A stretch of 64,000 bases of DNA from Sphingomonas psychrolutea (GCF_014636175.1 NZ_BMDW01000016.1:29044-93043), one strand, 5' to 3'; counted from the first letter of the stretch, positions 47,517 through 57,296 are shown. The notes: generated by a model from the letters alone, not told the origin. Made by a program: numbers and translations.

Positions 47517-48542
47517 TTGGCCGACCGCCTCGCGCGCGCGATCACGCTGGCCGGGCCGATTTCGCTCGCCCAGTTTATGGCGGCCGCGAACCAGCATTAT
47601 TATGAAACGCGCGATCCGCTCGGCGCGGGCGGCGATTTCACCACCGCGCCCGAGATCAGCCAGATGTTCGGCGAACTGATCGGGCTGTGGGCCGCCGATC
47701 TGTGGGACCGCGCCGAACGGCCGGAGGCGGCATGGGTCGAACTCGGCCCCGGGCGCGGTACGCTCACCGTCGATGCCCTGCGCGCGATGCGCAAAGCGGG
47801 CCTCGCGCCGCCCGTCCATTTCGTCGAGACCAGCCCGGTGCTCCGCGCAGCCCAGGCTGAGCGCGTACCGCAAGCGACCTGGCACGATGCGATCGACACG
47901 CTCCCGACCGATCGCCCGCTGATCGTGATCGCCAATGAATTTTTCGATGCGCTGCCGATCCGGCAGTTGGTGCGCGGGCGCGCGGGCTGGTTCGAACGGC
48001 TCGTCGCGTGCCAGGACACGCTGTTCCTGCCAATCGCGGGCAAGCAAATCCCCGATGCGGTGATCCCGGAACAATTGCGCGACGCCGCCGCCGGATCGGT
48101 GATCGAAACATCGCCCGCCAGCGTCGCGATCCTGCGCGGCCTCGCCCAGCGGATCGTGGCGCAGGGCGGCGCGCTGCTCGCGATCGACTATGGTTATGAC
48201 GGCCCCGCAATCGGCGACACGCTCCAGGCGGTGCGCGGCCATGCCTTCGCCAATCCGTTCGAACACCCCGGCGAACAGGATCTCACCGCGCATGTCGATT
48301 TCGGCACACTCGCGGCCGCCGCCTTAGTTGAGCGCGCGCACGTGGCGGGCCCTACCGGCCAGGGCGCGTTCCTCTCCGCGCTCGGTATCGACGCGCGCGC
48401 CACCGCACTCGCGACGGCGGCACCCACCCGCGCGGCGCAGATTGCCATCGACAAAGCCCGCCTGACGCAGGACATGGGCGATCTCTTCCAGGTCCTCGCC
48501 GTCACCGCACCCGGCTGGCCCAACCCCGCAGGTTTTGCATGA
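47517..48542 (+). CDS. SAM-dependent methyltransferase, NDUFAF7/MidA family
   Basis: 341 residues from TTG at 47517. The family start LADRLARAITLAGPISLAQFM begins there; an ATG at 47466 would add only repeat-derived residues. Motifs are ANQHYYETRDPLGAGGDFTTAPEISQMFGELIGLW, then WVELGPGRGTLTVDALR (SAM-binding) and IVIANEFFDALPIRQLV. The mitochondrial member methylates an arginine of complex I subunit NDUFS2; bacterial function is not settled. The stop overlaps the GNAT start by four bases. Confidence 0.92.
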   Translation: MADRLARAITLAGPISLAQFMAAANQHYYETRDPLGAGGDFTTAPEISQMFGELIGLWAADLWDRAERPEAAWVELGPGRGTLTVDALRAMRKAGLAPPVHFVETSPVLRAAQAERVPQATWHDAIDTLPTDRPLIVIANEFFDALPIRQLVRGRAGWFERLVACQDTLFLPIAGKQIPDAVIPEQLRDAAAGSVIETSPASVAILRGLAQRIVAQGGALLAIDYGYDGPAIGDTLQAVRGHAFANPFEHPGEQDLTAHVDFGTLAAAALVERAHVAGPTGQGAFLSALGIDARATALATAAPTRAAQIAIDKARLTQDMGDLFQVLAVTAPGWPNPAGFA

Positions 48543-49063
48543 TCACCTACCGCGACGCCCGCACGATCGATGGCCCCGAGCTCGCCGCCATGGCGCGGCG
48601 CTCCTTTACCGAGACCTTCGGAACGCTCTACCCGCAGTCGGACCTCGCCGCCTTTCTCGACCAGGCGTTCGGCGCGAATGGCTTGCCGTCGCAATTGTCC
48701 GATCCCGATTTCGCGATCCGGCTCGCGCTGGCGGCCAAGGAAAATGGCGGCGAAGAGATCATCGGCTTCGTCAAGATGGGCCCCGTCACCTTCCCCGGCG
48801 AATGGCGCCCCGACGCGATCGAACTGTATCAATTCTACGTGCTGGGCGCGTGGCATGGCGAGGGCGTCGCGCAGCAATTGATGGCCTGGTCGCTCGAACA
48901 TGCGCGCAGCCACGGCGCGCGCGAGATCATCCTCAGCGTCTATGTCGACAATCACCGCGCACACCGTTTCTACGAAAAATATGGCTTCGAAGATATTGGG
49001 CGGATCGCCTTTCGCGTTGGCGAGACGGTCGATGACGACAATTTGATGCGGCTGCTGCTGTGA
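48539..49063 (+). CDS. GNAT-family N-acetyltransferase
   Basis: 174 residues with the GNAT fold: VTFPGEWRPDAIELYQFYVLGAWHGEGVAQQLMAWSLEHAR, the acetyl-CoA-binding loop around residues 95-110 (a variant of QxxGxG/A), then LSVYVDNHRAHRFYEKYGFEDIG. Substrate is unknown. It overlaps the methyltransferase by ATGA and pgeF by GTGA, so it belongs to the lgt operon. Confidence 0.9.
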   Translation: MITYRDARTIDGPELAAMARRSFTETFGTLYPQSDLAAFLDQAFGANGLPSQLSDPDFAIRLALAAKENGGEEIIGFVKMGPVTFPGEWRPDAIELYQFYVLGAWHGEGVAQQLMAWSLEHARSHGAREIILSVYVDNHRAHRFYEKYGFEDIGRIAFRVGETVDDDNLMRLLL

Positions 49064-49839
49064 GCGCGCCCCCGCCGGTCGCGGTCATCCGCGCGCCGTC
49101 ATTGGACGGCGTCGCGCATGGCTTTCTCGGGCGGATCGGCGGGGTTTCTACCGGGCTTCATGCCGGGCTGAACGTCGGGATCGGCTCCGATGACGATGCT
49201 GCCGCGGTCCTCGAAAATCGACGGCTGGCGACCGCCGCCGTGCTGCCCGGAGCGGCGCTCACCACGCTCTATCAAACCCACTCCGCCGATTGCGTGACGG
49301 TACGCGCGCCCTTCGAGGACCGGCTGCGCCCGCGCGCCGATGCACTGGTGACCGATCGTCCCGGCCTCGCGCTCGGCATCCTGACCGCCGATTGCGCGCC
49401 GGTCCTACTGGCCGACGTGGCGGCGGGCGTCGTCGGCGCGGCGCATGCCGGGTGGAAGGGAGCGCTCGGCGGCGTGACCGACGCGACGATCCTCGCAATG
49501 GAAGCGCTGGGCGCAAAGCGCGAGCGCATCGCCGCCGCGATCGGCCCGTGCATCGCGCGCAGCAGTTATGAGGTCGACGACGCCTTTGCGCGCCGTTTCG
49601 CGGCGCACGACCCGGCCAATGAACGCTTTTTTGCGGAAGGCCGCGAGGGCCACTTCCAGTTCGACTTGGAGGCCTATGTCGCCCACCGCCTCGCCGAGGC
49701 CGGGATTGGCCGTGTCGCGCTGCTCGGACTCGACACCTACGCCGACGAAGCGCGGTTCTTCAGCTACCGCCGCGCCACGCACCGCGGCGAACCGGGTTAC
49801 GGGCGGCAGATCGCGATCATCGGGCTGTCTGCGGGATAA
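49060..49839 (+). CDS. pgeF: Peptidoglycan editing factor PgeF (YfiH/LACC1-like copper-type oxidase fold)
   Basis: 259 residues starting at GTG 49060. Family motifs are HGFLGRIGGVSTG, YQTHSADCV, LTADCAPVLLAD, GAAHAGWKGALGGV and AIGPCIARSSYEVD. The His/Cys/His metal set is intact. PgeF hydrolyses UDP-MurNAc-L-Ser to prevent misincorporation of serine in peptidoglycan. The start overlaps the GNAT stop (GTGA). Confidence 0.93.
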   Translation: MSAPPPVAVIRAPSLDGVAHGFLGRIGGVSTGLHAGLNVGIGSDDDAAAVLENRRLATAAVLPGAALTTLYQTHSADCVTVRAPFEDRLRPRADALVTDRPGLALGILTADCAPVLLADVAAGVVGAAHAGWKGALGGVTDATILAMEALGAKRERIAAAIGPCIARSSYEVDDAFARRFAAHDPANERFFAEGREGHFQFDLEAYVAHRLAEAGIGRVALLGLDTYADEARFFSYRRATHRGEPGYGRQIAIIGLSAG

Positions 49840-49842
49840 GCC

Positions 49843-49948
49843 CCTCCCCTTCAGGGGAGGGGTTGGGGTGGGGCCGTGCCTCAAGCTTGACGTCGGACAC
49901 GCGGATAGTCCCCACCCCCAACCCCTCCCCTGAAGGGGAGGGGCTTAC
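49843..49948. repeat. Intergenic hairpin repeat, family D copy 5 (convergent spacer)
   Basis: CCCCTCCCCTTCAGGGGAGGGG at both ends, plus GGGGTTGGGG and its inverse CCCCAACCCC, give two nested hairpins and one long stem over 106 bp. It fills the spacer between pgeF and the VOC gene. Confidence 0.85.
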
Positions 49949-49952
49949 ATGA

Positions 49953-50333
49953 CTATCGCGTCCTGAATTCCTCCGGCGCGGTAAGCTGCGCGAGGATCAG
50001 GCCATTGCCGTCGGGGTCGTTCAGCATCGTGAAACGCCCCCACGGCTGTTCGTCGACTGGCGACACCGTAATCCCGAGCGCGGACAGCCGCGCATATTCG
50101 GCATCGGCATTGTCGACGCCGAGCATCAGCCCCTGCACGCCGCCCGGCGGCATGCCCTGGAACCAGGTCACCAGCGCGATGGTCGCCCCGCCGTCTTTGG
50201 GCTGAAGCTGGATCCAGCGCATGTCCGGCCCCATTGCTTCGTCGCGCAACACCGCCAGCCCGATCACCTCGGTATAGAACGTCCGCCCCGCCACCTGATC
50301 CCTGACCGGGATCGACACCACCGCAACCGCCAT
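49953..50333 (-). CDS. VOC-family (glyoxalase-like) protein
   Basis: 126 residues with two beta-alpha-beta-beta-beta modules: VAVVSIPVRDQVAGRTFYTEVIGLAVLRDE and GLMLGVDNADAEYARLSALGITVSPVDEQPWGRFTMLNDPDGNGLILAQ. The usual metal ligands are partly replaced (the first His by Pro/Ser). Substrate unknown. It is a lone leftward gene facing pgeF. Confidence 0.85.
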   Translation of the reverse strand: MAVAVVSIPVRDQVAGRTFYTEVIGLAVLRDEAMGPDMRWIQLQPKDGGATIALVTWFQGMPPGGVQGLMLGVDNADAEYARLSALGITVSPVDEQPWGRFTMLNDPDGNGLILAQLTAPEEFRTR

Positions 50334-50429
50334 ACCGCGTCCTCCCCTGCGTTCGTCGCGAGATGGTATCTTTTGAGACTATCGCGCGGTAAGCGTTTCT
50401 ATCATTTTTTGCAGCAGGACGGAATCCCG

Positions 50430-51764
50430 ATGGCGAAGACCGACACGCACGAAACCGAAGCCGATCTGACCGGCGTCGCCGCGCGCACCAAGCCCAAGCC
50501 GTCGATTGAGAAAATCGGCGACCGCAAGCTCAAGCCGTCCACGCTGATGATGGGGCATGGCTATGATCCCGCGCTGTCCGAAGGGTCGCTCAAACCGCCG
50601 ATCTTCGCCACCTCGACCTACGTCTTCCCCAATGCCGCGGCGGGCAAGCGCCATTTCGAGGGCGTCACCGGCAAGCGTCCGGGCGGGGCCGAGGGCCTCG
50701 TTTATTCGCGCTTCAACGGCCCGAATCAGGAGATTCTCGAAGACCGGCTCGGCGTCTGGGAAGAAGCGGAGGACGCGCTCGTTTTCTCCTCCGGCATGTC
50801 GGCGATCGCGACCTTGTTCCTGTCGATGGTCAAGCCGGGCGACACGATCGTCCATTCCGGCCCGCTTTATGCCGCGACCGAGACGCTGATCGCGCGGATT
50901 CTCGGGCGCTTCGGCGTGCATTGGCTCGATTTTCCGGCCGGCGCGACGCGCGCAGAGATCGATGCGGTGATGGCCAGGGCAGCGACCGGCAATGTCGCGC
51001 TCATCTATCTCGAAAGCCCCGCCAACCCGACCAACGCGCTGGTCGATATCCAGGCGGTGGCGGCGAGCCGCGACGCGATCTTCGCCAAGGCGGCGGTCAA
51101 GCCGCCGATCGCGATCGACAACACCTTTCTCGGCCCGCTGTGGCTCAAGCCGCTCCAGCACGGTGCCGACATCGTCGTCTATTCGCTCACCAAATATGCC
51201 GGCGGGCATAGCGATCTCGTCGCGGGCGGCGTGCTCGGGTCCAAGGAGCACATCAACACCATTCGCATGATGCGCAACACGATCGGCACGATCTGCGATC
51301 CCAACACCGCATGGATGCTGATGCGTAGCCTCGAAACGCTCGAACTGCGCATGAGCCGCGCGGGCGAGAATGCGGTCAAGGTCTGCGCCTATTTGCGTCA
51401 GCACCCGAAGGTCGAGCGCGTTGGCTATCTCGGCTTCTTGGCCGATACGCCGGGGATGGAGCGCCAGGCCGATATCTACGCGCGCCACTGCACCGGCGCT
51501 GGCTCGACCTTCTCGCTGCTCGTCAATGGCGGCGAGAAGGAAGCCTTCGCTTTCCTCGACGCGCTGAAAATCGCCAAGCTCGCCGTGTCGCTCGGCGGGA
51601 CCGAGACGCTGGCGTCGCACCCTGCCGCGATGACGCATCTGTCGGTGCCCGATGCGCGCAAGCAAGCGCTCGGCATCACCGACAATCTCGTGCGGATCTC
51701 GATCGGGGTGGAGGATGCCGACGATCTGATCGCCGATTTCGAACAGGCGCTCGCGGCGATCTGA
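50430..51764 (+). CDS. Cystathionine gamma-synthase-family PLP enzyme (Cys/Met metabolism)
   Basis: 444 residues from ATG at 50430; a GGACGG box lies upstream. The N-terminal ~45 residues (MAKTDTHETEADLTG...) are longer than in MetB. Core motifs are GLVYSRFNGPNQEILEDRL, VFSSGMSAIATLFL and PLYAATETL. Next comes NTFLGPLWLKPLQHGADIVVYSLTKYAGGHSD with the PLP lysine, then GGTETLASHPAAMTHLSV. The subfamily (gamma-synthase, gamma-lyase or beta-lyase) is not separable by eye. Confidence 0.9.
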   Translation: MAKTDTHETEADLTGVAARTKPKPSIEKIGDRKLKPSTLMMGHGYDPALSEGSLKPPIFATSTYVFPNAAAGKRHFEGVTGKRPGGAEGLVYSRFNGPNQEILEDRLGVWEEAEDALVFSSGMSAIATLFLSMVKPGDTIVHSGPLYAATETLIARILGRFGVHWLDFPAGATRAEIDAVMARAATGNVALIYLESPANPTNALVDIQAVAASRDAIFAKAAVKPPIAIDNTFLGPLWLKPLQHGADIVVYSLTKYAGGHSDLVAGGVLGSKEHINTIRMMRNTIGTICDPNTAWMLMRSLETLELRMSRAGENAVKVCAYLRQHPKVERVGYLGFLADTPGMERQADIYARHCTGAGSTFSLLVNGGEKEAFAFLDALKIAKLAVSLGGTETLASHPAAMTHLSVPDARKQALGITDNLVRISIGVEDADDLIADFEQALAAI

Positions 51765-51775
51765 GTCGCCACCGT

Positions 51776-53332
51776 TCAGGGCGCGATGACCGTCACCCCG
51801 TCGATGTGCAGCGCGCGGCGGGCGAGCGTCGCGGGGAGCTTCCCGTCCTGGACGATCACCAGATGGCCGGGCGCGATCGTACCGCGCTCGAACGCCAGGC
51901 GTTCGGCGGCGGTGCGCAGGCGCGTCGTACTCGACGTGCGCGCGGTATAGGTGAAGCCGACCGGACGCCGCGCCACCACCGCGCGCCAAGTCACTTCCTC
52001 AAGCAGTTGCAGATCGATGAAGGGATCGGCCGGGGTGAAGTCGATCTGCTTGGCCTGCGCGACCAATCCCACCCAGCGCGGATCGCGGGTGCGGACGAAG
52101 ACGGCGGGATCGTCCGCCCGCGCGCTCGTCGCGCGGATCGCCGCGAGCATCGGCACTAGATCGACCGCCTGTAGGGCGACGGCCGCGGCAAGGACGATCG
52201 TCGCGCGGCGCAAGGCCATGACGCTGATGACCGCGGCATAGGTCAGCGTGTAGGTCATCGGCCAGACCAGCCGCCCCGCAGCCCGCACCGGGTCCAGTGC
52301 ATCGGTCAGCCAAAGCGGCAGATGCAGCGTCGCGACCGGTTGACCCCACAGGATCGGCTGCGGCCCGATCGCGACGAGCATCAGCACCGCAAAGCCCGGC
52401 AGCAGCCAGGCGAGCCGCCGCAGCCCCGCGCGCCGCGTTGCGCCTGCGACCAACACCACGAGGATCATCCCGACCCCGAGGTAATTCAATCCCTCATACC
52501 CGCGGCCATGATCCTGCGGCGGCGACGGCAGCAGCGCCGAATAGGTCGGATTGGCCGGGTTCCACCACCCATCGAGCGCCATTGGAAAAGCGCCGTACGT
52601 GCCGGTCGATTCGAAGCCGCCGCCAAACACCCCCTGGAGCGCGAGCAGCAGCACAACGACTCCGATCGTCGCCACCGCTTCGATCACGGGGCGCACGCGG
52701 CTGCCCGCGACGAACCGCCGCAGCAGCGCGCCCGCCCAGATACTCGCCACCATCAGCAAGAGATAGCTGTGCACCAGCGTCGCCGTCGCCAGCACCGCCA
52801 GCCACCATAACGGACGGTCGGTACGCCGCGGTTCGACATAGATCCACAACGCCCACAGGATCAGCCACTGCGCGCACAGGCTGACGTGCGGGAAGCGGTT
52901 GAACAGCATCGGCAGCGCCGCCAGCAAGACCGTGCCGAACCACGCCGTAAGCGTATCGGGGGCATGCGGGCGAACCAGCGCCCAGGCGAACAGTACCTGC
53001 AGCACCAGGCACGCGAACATCCACGGTCCGATGAATTGCAGCCCCGGCGGCAGCACGGCGGCAAACGGCCCCAACAGCAGCCCCAGCAACGGGATGCTGT
53101 CGGTCAGCAGCAAGCTCGTCCCCTCAGGCGCGGACAGCAAGGCGATGTGAAACGACGGCCAACCCCCGCCGGCAAGATAAGCGGCGAGCCCGATCGCGCT
53201 TTGCCCGCGATCATATCCGGCGAGCAACCAGCCGACATTGCGCGGATCGAGCGTCGCGAGCGGCATCCACGCCGCAAACAGCACGGTAGCGGTGGCAATC
53301 AGCGCGAGTACAAGAGGAATCCGCTTCATCAT
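51776..53332 (-). CDS. DUF6311 polytopic membrane protein
   Basis: 518 residues from ATG at 53332 (a second ATG follows directly). About ten hydrophobic segments are visible in the first 400 residues. LDPRNVGWLLAGYDRGQSAIGLAAYLAGGGWP, TDSIPLLGLLLGPFAAVLPPGLQFIGPWMFACLVLQ and LFNRFPHVSLCAQWLILWALW match DUF6311. The last 110 residues are a soluble domain. The arrangement resembles GT-C glycosyltransferases such as YfhO, but no catalytic proof is visible. It is 11 bp from the convergent PLP-enzyme gene. Confidence 0.8.
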   Translation of the reverse strand: MMKRIPLVLALIATATVLFAAWMPLATLDPRNVGWLLAGYDRGQSAIGLAAYLAGGGWPSFHIALLSAPEGTSLLLTDSIPLLGLLLGPFAAVLPPGLQFIGPWMFACLVLQVLFAWALVRPHAPDTLTAWFGTVLLAALPMLFNRFPHVSLCAQWLILWALWIYVEPRRTDRPLWWLAVLATATLVHSYLLLMVASIWAGALLRRFVAGSRVRPVIEAVATIGVVVLLLALQGVFGGGFESTGTYGAFPMALDGWWNPANPTYSALLPSPPQDHGRGYEGLNYLGVGMILVVLVAGATRRAGLRRLAWLLPGFAVLMLVAIGPQPILWGQPVATLHLPLWLTDALDPVRAAGRLVWPMTYTLTYAAVISVMALRRATIVLAAAVALQAVDLVPMLAAIRATSARADDPAVFVRTRDPRWVGLVAQAKQIDFTPADPFIDLQLLEEVTWRAVVARRPVGFTYTARTSSTTRLRTAAERLAFERGTIAPGHLVIVQDGKLPATLARRALHIDGVTVIAP

Positions 53333-53440
53333 CGCCGCGTCTAACGATCGCCAGTCTACATCTTGTAAATTACGATCGCCGCCGACGCCGGGGTCCACTT
53401 TCCCCTAAACTTCCCCGTTCCGCCGACCTAAAGGGGTGCG

Positions 53441-54469
53441 ATGTCGGCACCCGCACTCGCGCCTATGGGCGACTTCATCACCGGCCTGCCCAAGGCCGAA
53501 CTGCATTTGCATATCGAGGGCAGCCTCGAGCCCGAACTGATGTTCGCGCTGGCCGAGCGCAACGGCGTCGCGATTCCTTATGCGAACATCGAAGAGATTC
53601 GCGCCGCCTATCACTTCTCGCGACTGCAGGATTTCCTCGACATTTATTATGCCGGGGCGGCCGTGCTGCTGACCGTGCGGGATTTCCACGACCTTGCGGC
53701 TGCCTATTTCGATCGCGCTGCGGCCGACGGCGTCGTGCATGCCGAAATCATGTTCGATCCGCAAACGCACACCGCGCGCGGCGTTAGCTTCGACACCGTC
53801 ATCACCGGCCTACTGTCGGCAATGGAAGAGGCCGAAACCAAACACGGCATGACGACGAAGCTGATCCTGAGCTTTCTGCGCCACCTCGACGAGGCCGACG
53901 CGTTCGAGACGCTGGAGGCGGCGCGGCCGTGGCTCGACCGGATCGCGGCGGTCGGGCTCGATTCGTCCGAACTCGGCCATCCGCCCGAGAAATTCGCGCG
54001 CGTCTTTGCGGCTGCCCGCGCGCTCGGCCTCAAGTCCGTCGCGCATGCCGGCGAGGAAGGCCCGCCGGACTATGTCTATCAGGCGCTCGATCTGCTCGCC
54101 ATCGACCGGCTCGACCATGGCAATCGCAGCCTTGAGGACCCGGTGCTCGTCGCCCGCCTGGCGCGGACGGCGATGACGCTGACGGTCTGCCCGCTCTCGA
54201 ACCTGAAGCTGTGCGTCGTCGACGACATGGTCGCGCATCCGATCGACCGGATGCTGCGCGCGGGGCTGCGCGCAACGGTAAATTCGGACGATCCGGCCTA
54301 TTTCGGCGGCTACATCGCCGATAATTACCGCGCAGTGGAGGCTGCGCGCGGCCTGACCCGCGCCGATCTCGTCACGCTCGCGCGGAACTCGTTCCTCGGC
54401 TCGTTCCTGCCCGACGACGCGGTTGCAGCGCATCTGGCGAAGCTCGATGCGTATGTAGCGCGAGGGTAG
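53441..54469 (+). CDS. Adenine deaminase (adenosine-deaminase superfamily, type 2)
   Basis: 342 residues. Zinc ligands His22 and His24 are in ELHLHIEG, a third His in SVAHAGEEGPP and the Asp in VNSDDPAYFGGY. FFDPQ-like MFDPQTHTARGV, LTVCPLSNLKL and VNSDDPAYFGGYIADNY distinguish the adenine-deaminase (ADE/Aah1-like) subgroup from true adenosine deaminases. It would convert adenine to hypoxanthine for salvage. AAGGGG lies four bases before the ATG. It ends facing murA across a family C repeat. Confidence 0.87.
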   Translation: MSAPALAPMGDFITGLPKAELHLHIEGSLEPELMFALAERNGVAIPYANIEEIRAAYHFSRLQDFLDIYYAGAAVLLTVRDFHDLAAAYFDRAAADGVVHAEIMFDPQTHTARGVSFDTVITGLLSAMEEAETKHGMTTKLILSFLRHLDEADAFETLEAARPWLDRIAAVGLDSSELGHPPEKFARVFAAARALGLKSVAHAGEEGPPDYVYQALDLLAIDRLDHGNRSLEDPVLVARLARTAMTLTVCPLSNLKLCVVDDMVAHPIDRMLRAGLRATVNSDDPAYFGGYIADNYRAVEAARGLTRADLVTLARNSFLGSFLPDDAVAAHLAKLDAYVARG

Positions 54470-54488
54470 GGCAAGCCTCCTGTCGCAC

Positions 54489-54590
54489 TTCCCCGGCGAA
54501 GGCCGGGGCCCCGTCGCGAAGGTCGCCGTAACGAAGCGCGATCCGCGCCTGTCGACGTTGCACTACTGGGCCCCGGCCTTCGCCGGGGAA
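54489..54590. repeat. Intergenic hairpin repeat, family C copy 2 (convergent spacer)
   Basis: Perfect 23-bp inverted arms at 54489-54511 and 54568-54590 (TTCCCCGGCGAAGGCC...). The core CCCCGGC...GCCGGGGCC is shared with 10036-10138. It lies between the adenine deaminase and murA stops. Confidence 0.88.
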
Positions 54591-54612
54591 GCAAGTCCTC
54601 CCAATCGGCCCC

Positions 54613-55896
54613 TCAGCCGTCCCCAACGCGCTCGATATCCGCCCCGACCGCGCTCAATTTCTCCTCCAACCGCTCATACCCGCGATCGAGGTGATACACG
54701 CGCGACACTTGCGTCTCGCCATCCGCCACCAGCCCGGCGATGATCAGGCTCATCGACGCGCGCAAATCGGTCGCCATCACCGGCGCGCCGGTCAGCCGCT
54801 CGACCCCGCGCACCACGGCGGTGCGGCCATGCACTTCGATATTCGCGCCCATTCGCGCCAGTTCGGGGACGTGCATGTAGCGATTCTCGAAAATCGTCTC
54901 GGTCAGCACGCTCGCGCCCTGCGCCAGGCACAGCATCGCCATGAATTGCGCCTGCATGTCGGTGGCAAAACCCGGATAGGGCGCGGTCGACAAAGTCAGC
55001 GGCTGGAGCGGGCCGGAGGCGGAGACGAGCAGATTGTCGCCGCGCTCCTCCAGCGTCACGCCGGCGGCGATCAGCGCATCGGTCGTCGCGTGCATGTCGG
55101 AGAGTTTGACGCCGACCAGTTCGAGCGATCCCCCGGTAATCGCCGCCGCGCAGGCATAGCTGCCCGCTTCGATCCGGTCGGGCATTACGCGGTAGGTGGC
55201 ACCGTGCAGCCGGTCGACGCCTTCGATCTCGAGCGTCTCGGTACCGATCCCCGAAATCCGCGCCCCCATCTGCACCAGCAGATTGCACAGATCGACGATC
55301 TCGGGCTCGCGCGCGGCATTTTCGATCCGGCTGCCACCCTTGGCCAGCACCGCCGCCATCACGACATTCTCGGTCGCGCCGACCGAGACGATCGGAAAGG
55401 TGTATTTTCCGCCAGACAGGCGCCCACCGGGGGCGGTCGCCTTGACATAGCCCGCCGCCATTTCGAGCTTGGCCCCGATTGCTTCGAGCGCCTTCAAATG
55501 CAGATCGATCGGGCGGTTGCCGATCGCACAGCCACCGGGCAGCGACACCGTCGCCTCGCCCGCGCGCCCGATCAGCGGGCCGAGCACCAGGATCGACGCG
55601 CGCATTTTGCGCACGATGTCATACGGCGCCTCGGTCGCGGTGAGCTTCCCCGCGCGGATCGTCATCACCCGCCCGAAATCTTCGGGCCGCGCGCCCTCAA
55701 TCCGGGTCGAACAGCCAAGCTGATTGAGCAGATGCCCGAAACTGTCGACATCGGCGAGCCGCGGCAAATTGCGCAGCGTCACCGGTTCCTCGGTCAGCAG
55801 CGCGCACGGCATCAGCGTAAGGGCTGCGTTCTTCGCCCCGGAAATGGGCAAGCGCCCCGACAGGCGGTTTCCACCGCGAATGAGAATACGATCCAT
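54613..55896 (-). CDS. murA: UDP-N-acetylglucosamine 1-carboxyvinyltransferase
   Basis: First committed step of peptidoglycan precursor synthesis. 427 residues. The active-site Cys (E. coli Cys115 equivalent) is near residue 121 in [16 protein letters not shown], so fosfomycin sensitivity is expected at this site. Other motifs are [66 protein letters not shown] and [30 protein letters not shown]. Full length. Confidence 0.96.
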   Translation of the reverse strand: MDRILIRGGNRLSGRLPISGAKNAALTLMPCALLTEEPVTLRNLPRLADVDSFGHLLNQLGCSTRIEGARPEDFGRVMTIRAGKLTATEAPYDIVRKMRASILVLGPLIGRAGEATVSLPGGCAIGNRPIDLHLKALEAIGAKLEMAAGYVKATAPGGRLSGGKYTFPIVSVGATENVVMAAVLAKGGSRIENAAREPEIVDLCNLLVQMGARISGIGTETLEIEGVDRLHGATYRVMPDRIEAGSYACAAAITGGSLELVGVKLSDMHATTDALIAAGVTLEERGDNLLVSASGPLQPLTLSTAPYPGFATDMQAQFMAMLCLAQGASVLTETIFENRYMHVPELARMGANIEVHGRTAVVRGVERLTGAPVMATDLRASMSLIIAGLVADGETQVSRVYHLDRGYERLEEKLSAVGADIERVGDG

Positions 55897-55988
55897 GCCC
55901 CTCGTTTATCGCCTCGCTACGTCTGCGCAAGCCGGATAGAAAGGACCGGGGCGGACCGACTGCCGGAGGGGGCGGTTGATCGACTTTA

Positions 55989-56780
55989 ATGCAAGCTTTG
56001 CGCCGCACTGCTTTTAGGGAACCATTCAAGGGGGATATTGCGCGCGTGTCAGGAAGTTGCTTCGCCGTTCGATTGGGCGACATGGTTGTGCTGACCGCAA
56101 ACGAACGGCACGCGCTGGAGCGGCTGGAGGCGCGCGAACGCCATGTGCGGCGCGGCGCGACATTACAGCGCGATAAGGACCGCGCCGCGGAAATGTTCAT
56201 CCTGCGCAAGGGGATGATGATGTCGTCGGTGCTGCTCGACGATGGCAGCCGCCAAATCCTGCGCTTCCATTTCGCCGGCGACATGCTCGCCGTATCGAGC
56301 CTGGCGTACCGCGCGGCGAGCGAGACGATCTCGGCGCTGTCGGATTGCGTGGTCTGCCCGTTCGAGCGGCCCGCCTTCGCGGCGGTCATTACCGACCATC
56401 CGAGGCTCGCTGCGTTGATCATGGTGTGCGACCAGATCGAACGCGCCGTGCTGACCGACCGCTTGGCGGTCCTCGGCCGCACCTCGGCCAAGGCGCGCGT
56501 CGCCGCGATCCTGATCGACTTGCGCAACCGGATGCGAATGCTCGACCGCGGCATTACGATGAGCTTCACGCTCGGCCTGACGCAGGAAGAACTCGGCGAC
56601 GCGACCGGGCTGACCGCGGTTCACGTCAACCGCATGCTACGCCAATTGGAGGACGAAGGAATGATCGCGCGCGAGGCTGGCCGCGTGACCTTTACCGACG
56701 AGCGCGCACTCGAGCGCGCGGCGAATTTCGTCGATCGTTATGCCGGGCTCGATCTGGCATGGCTGCCGGCGGGGCGGTAA
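55989..56780 (+). CDS. Crp/Fnr-family transcriptional regulator
   Basis: 263 residues. A cyclic-nucleotide-binding-like beta-roll (about 40-150: LRKGMMMSSVLLDDGSRQILRFHFAGDMLAVSSL) is followed by the long dimer helix and the Crp HTH (LTQEELGDATGLTAVHVNRMLRQLEDEGMIAREAGRVTF, about 200-240). No Fnr-type Cys cluster is present. The phosphate-binding Arg/Ser pattern of true CRP is not evident, so the ligand is unknown. The start is uncertain: the ATG at 55989 has no ribosome binding site, and MVVLTANERHALERLE at 56082 is an alternative. Confidence 0.88.
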   Translation: MQALRRTAFREPFKGDIARVSGSCFAVRLGDMVVLTANERHALERLEARERHVRRGATLQRDKDRAAEMFILRKGMMMSSVLLDDGSRQILRFHFAGDMLAVSSLAYRAASETISALSDCVVCPFERPAFAAVITDHPRLAALIMVCDQIERAVLTDRLAVLGRTSAKARVAAILIDLRNRMRMLDRGITMSFTLGLTQEELGDATGLTAVHVNRMLRQLEDEGMIAREAGRVTFTDERALERAANFVDRYAGLDLAWLPAGR

Positions 56781-56805
56781 ACCCCGGCCATAGCGACGTT
56801 CGACG

Positions 56806-57177
56806 CTACGCCTTTTCCAGCATGCATTGCAGCGGATGTTGGTTCTGCCGCGCGAAATCGAGCACTTGGCTCACCTTGGTTTCGGCGACTTCGTAACTGA
56901 AGATGCCGCACACGCCGACGCCCTTTTGATGGACATGCAGCATCACCCGCGTCGCCGCCTCCATATCCATGCGAAAAAAGCGCTGCAGCACGAGCACGAC
57001 GAATTCCATCGGCGTGTAATCGTCGTTGAGCAGCAGGACGCGATACGGCGTCGGCTGTTTGGTCTTGCTGCGCGTCCGCGTCGCGACGCCGAGGCCCGTC
57101 CCCTCGTCATCGTTGGAACCCCCATCGTCGGGACCATCACGGCGCTCGGCCATCGAGATTGTGTTGCTGTCGATCAT
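56806..57177 (-). CDS. clpS: ATP-dependent Clp protease adaptor ClpS
   Basis: Hands N-degron substrates to ClpAP. 123 residues. The core (about 42-123) is intact: [49 protein letters not shown]. NDDxTPMEFV and HxxG are the N-end-binding site. A disordered acidic N-terminus precedes it. The start could be ATG 57177 or 57153; neither has a good ribosome binding site. clpA is not in the window. Confidence 0.93.
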   Translation of the reverse strand: MIDSNTISMAERRDGPDDGGSNDDEGTGLGVATRTRSKTKQPTPYRVLLLNDDYTPMEFVVLVLQRFFRMDMEAATRVMLHVHQKGVGVCGIFSYEVAETKVSQVLDFARQNQHPLQCMLEKA

Positions 57178-57238
57178 CTGTCGCTAAAATATGGCATTGC
57201 GGGGGGTGAGGGCAAGGGGGCTGATGCGTGCCGCCATA

Positions 57239-57273
57239 CGAAAAGGGCGGCCCCTCGCGGGACCGCCCTTTTG
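57239..57273 (-). terminator. Intrinsic terminator of the phasin gene
   Basis: AAAAGGGCGG(C/T)CC stems around CTCGCGG, flanked by AAAA and TTTT on both strands. It lies about 25 bases after the phasin stop; on the minus strand the T run reads TTTTCG. Confidence 0.82.
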
Positions 57274-57296
57274 CGTCGACGAAAAGCGCGATGCGC

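Noticed and set aside
47386..49948. Direct-repeat clusters considered as a CRISPR array
   Set aside because: The repeats are inverted hairpins without uniform spacers, and no cas gene is near.
50334..50429. Possible SAM-type riboswitch before the Cys/Met PLP enzyme
   Set aside because: A weak stem is present, but none of the conserved SAM-II or SAM-I core words are seen.
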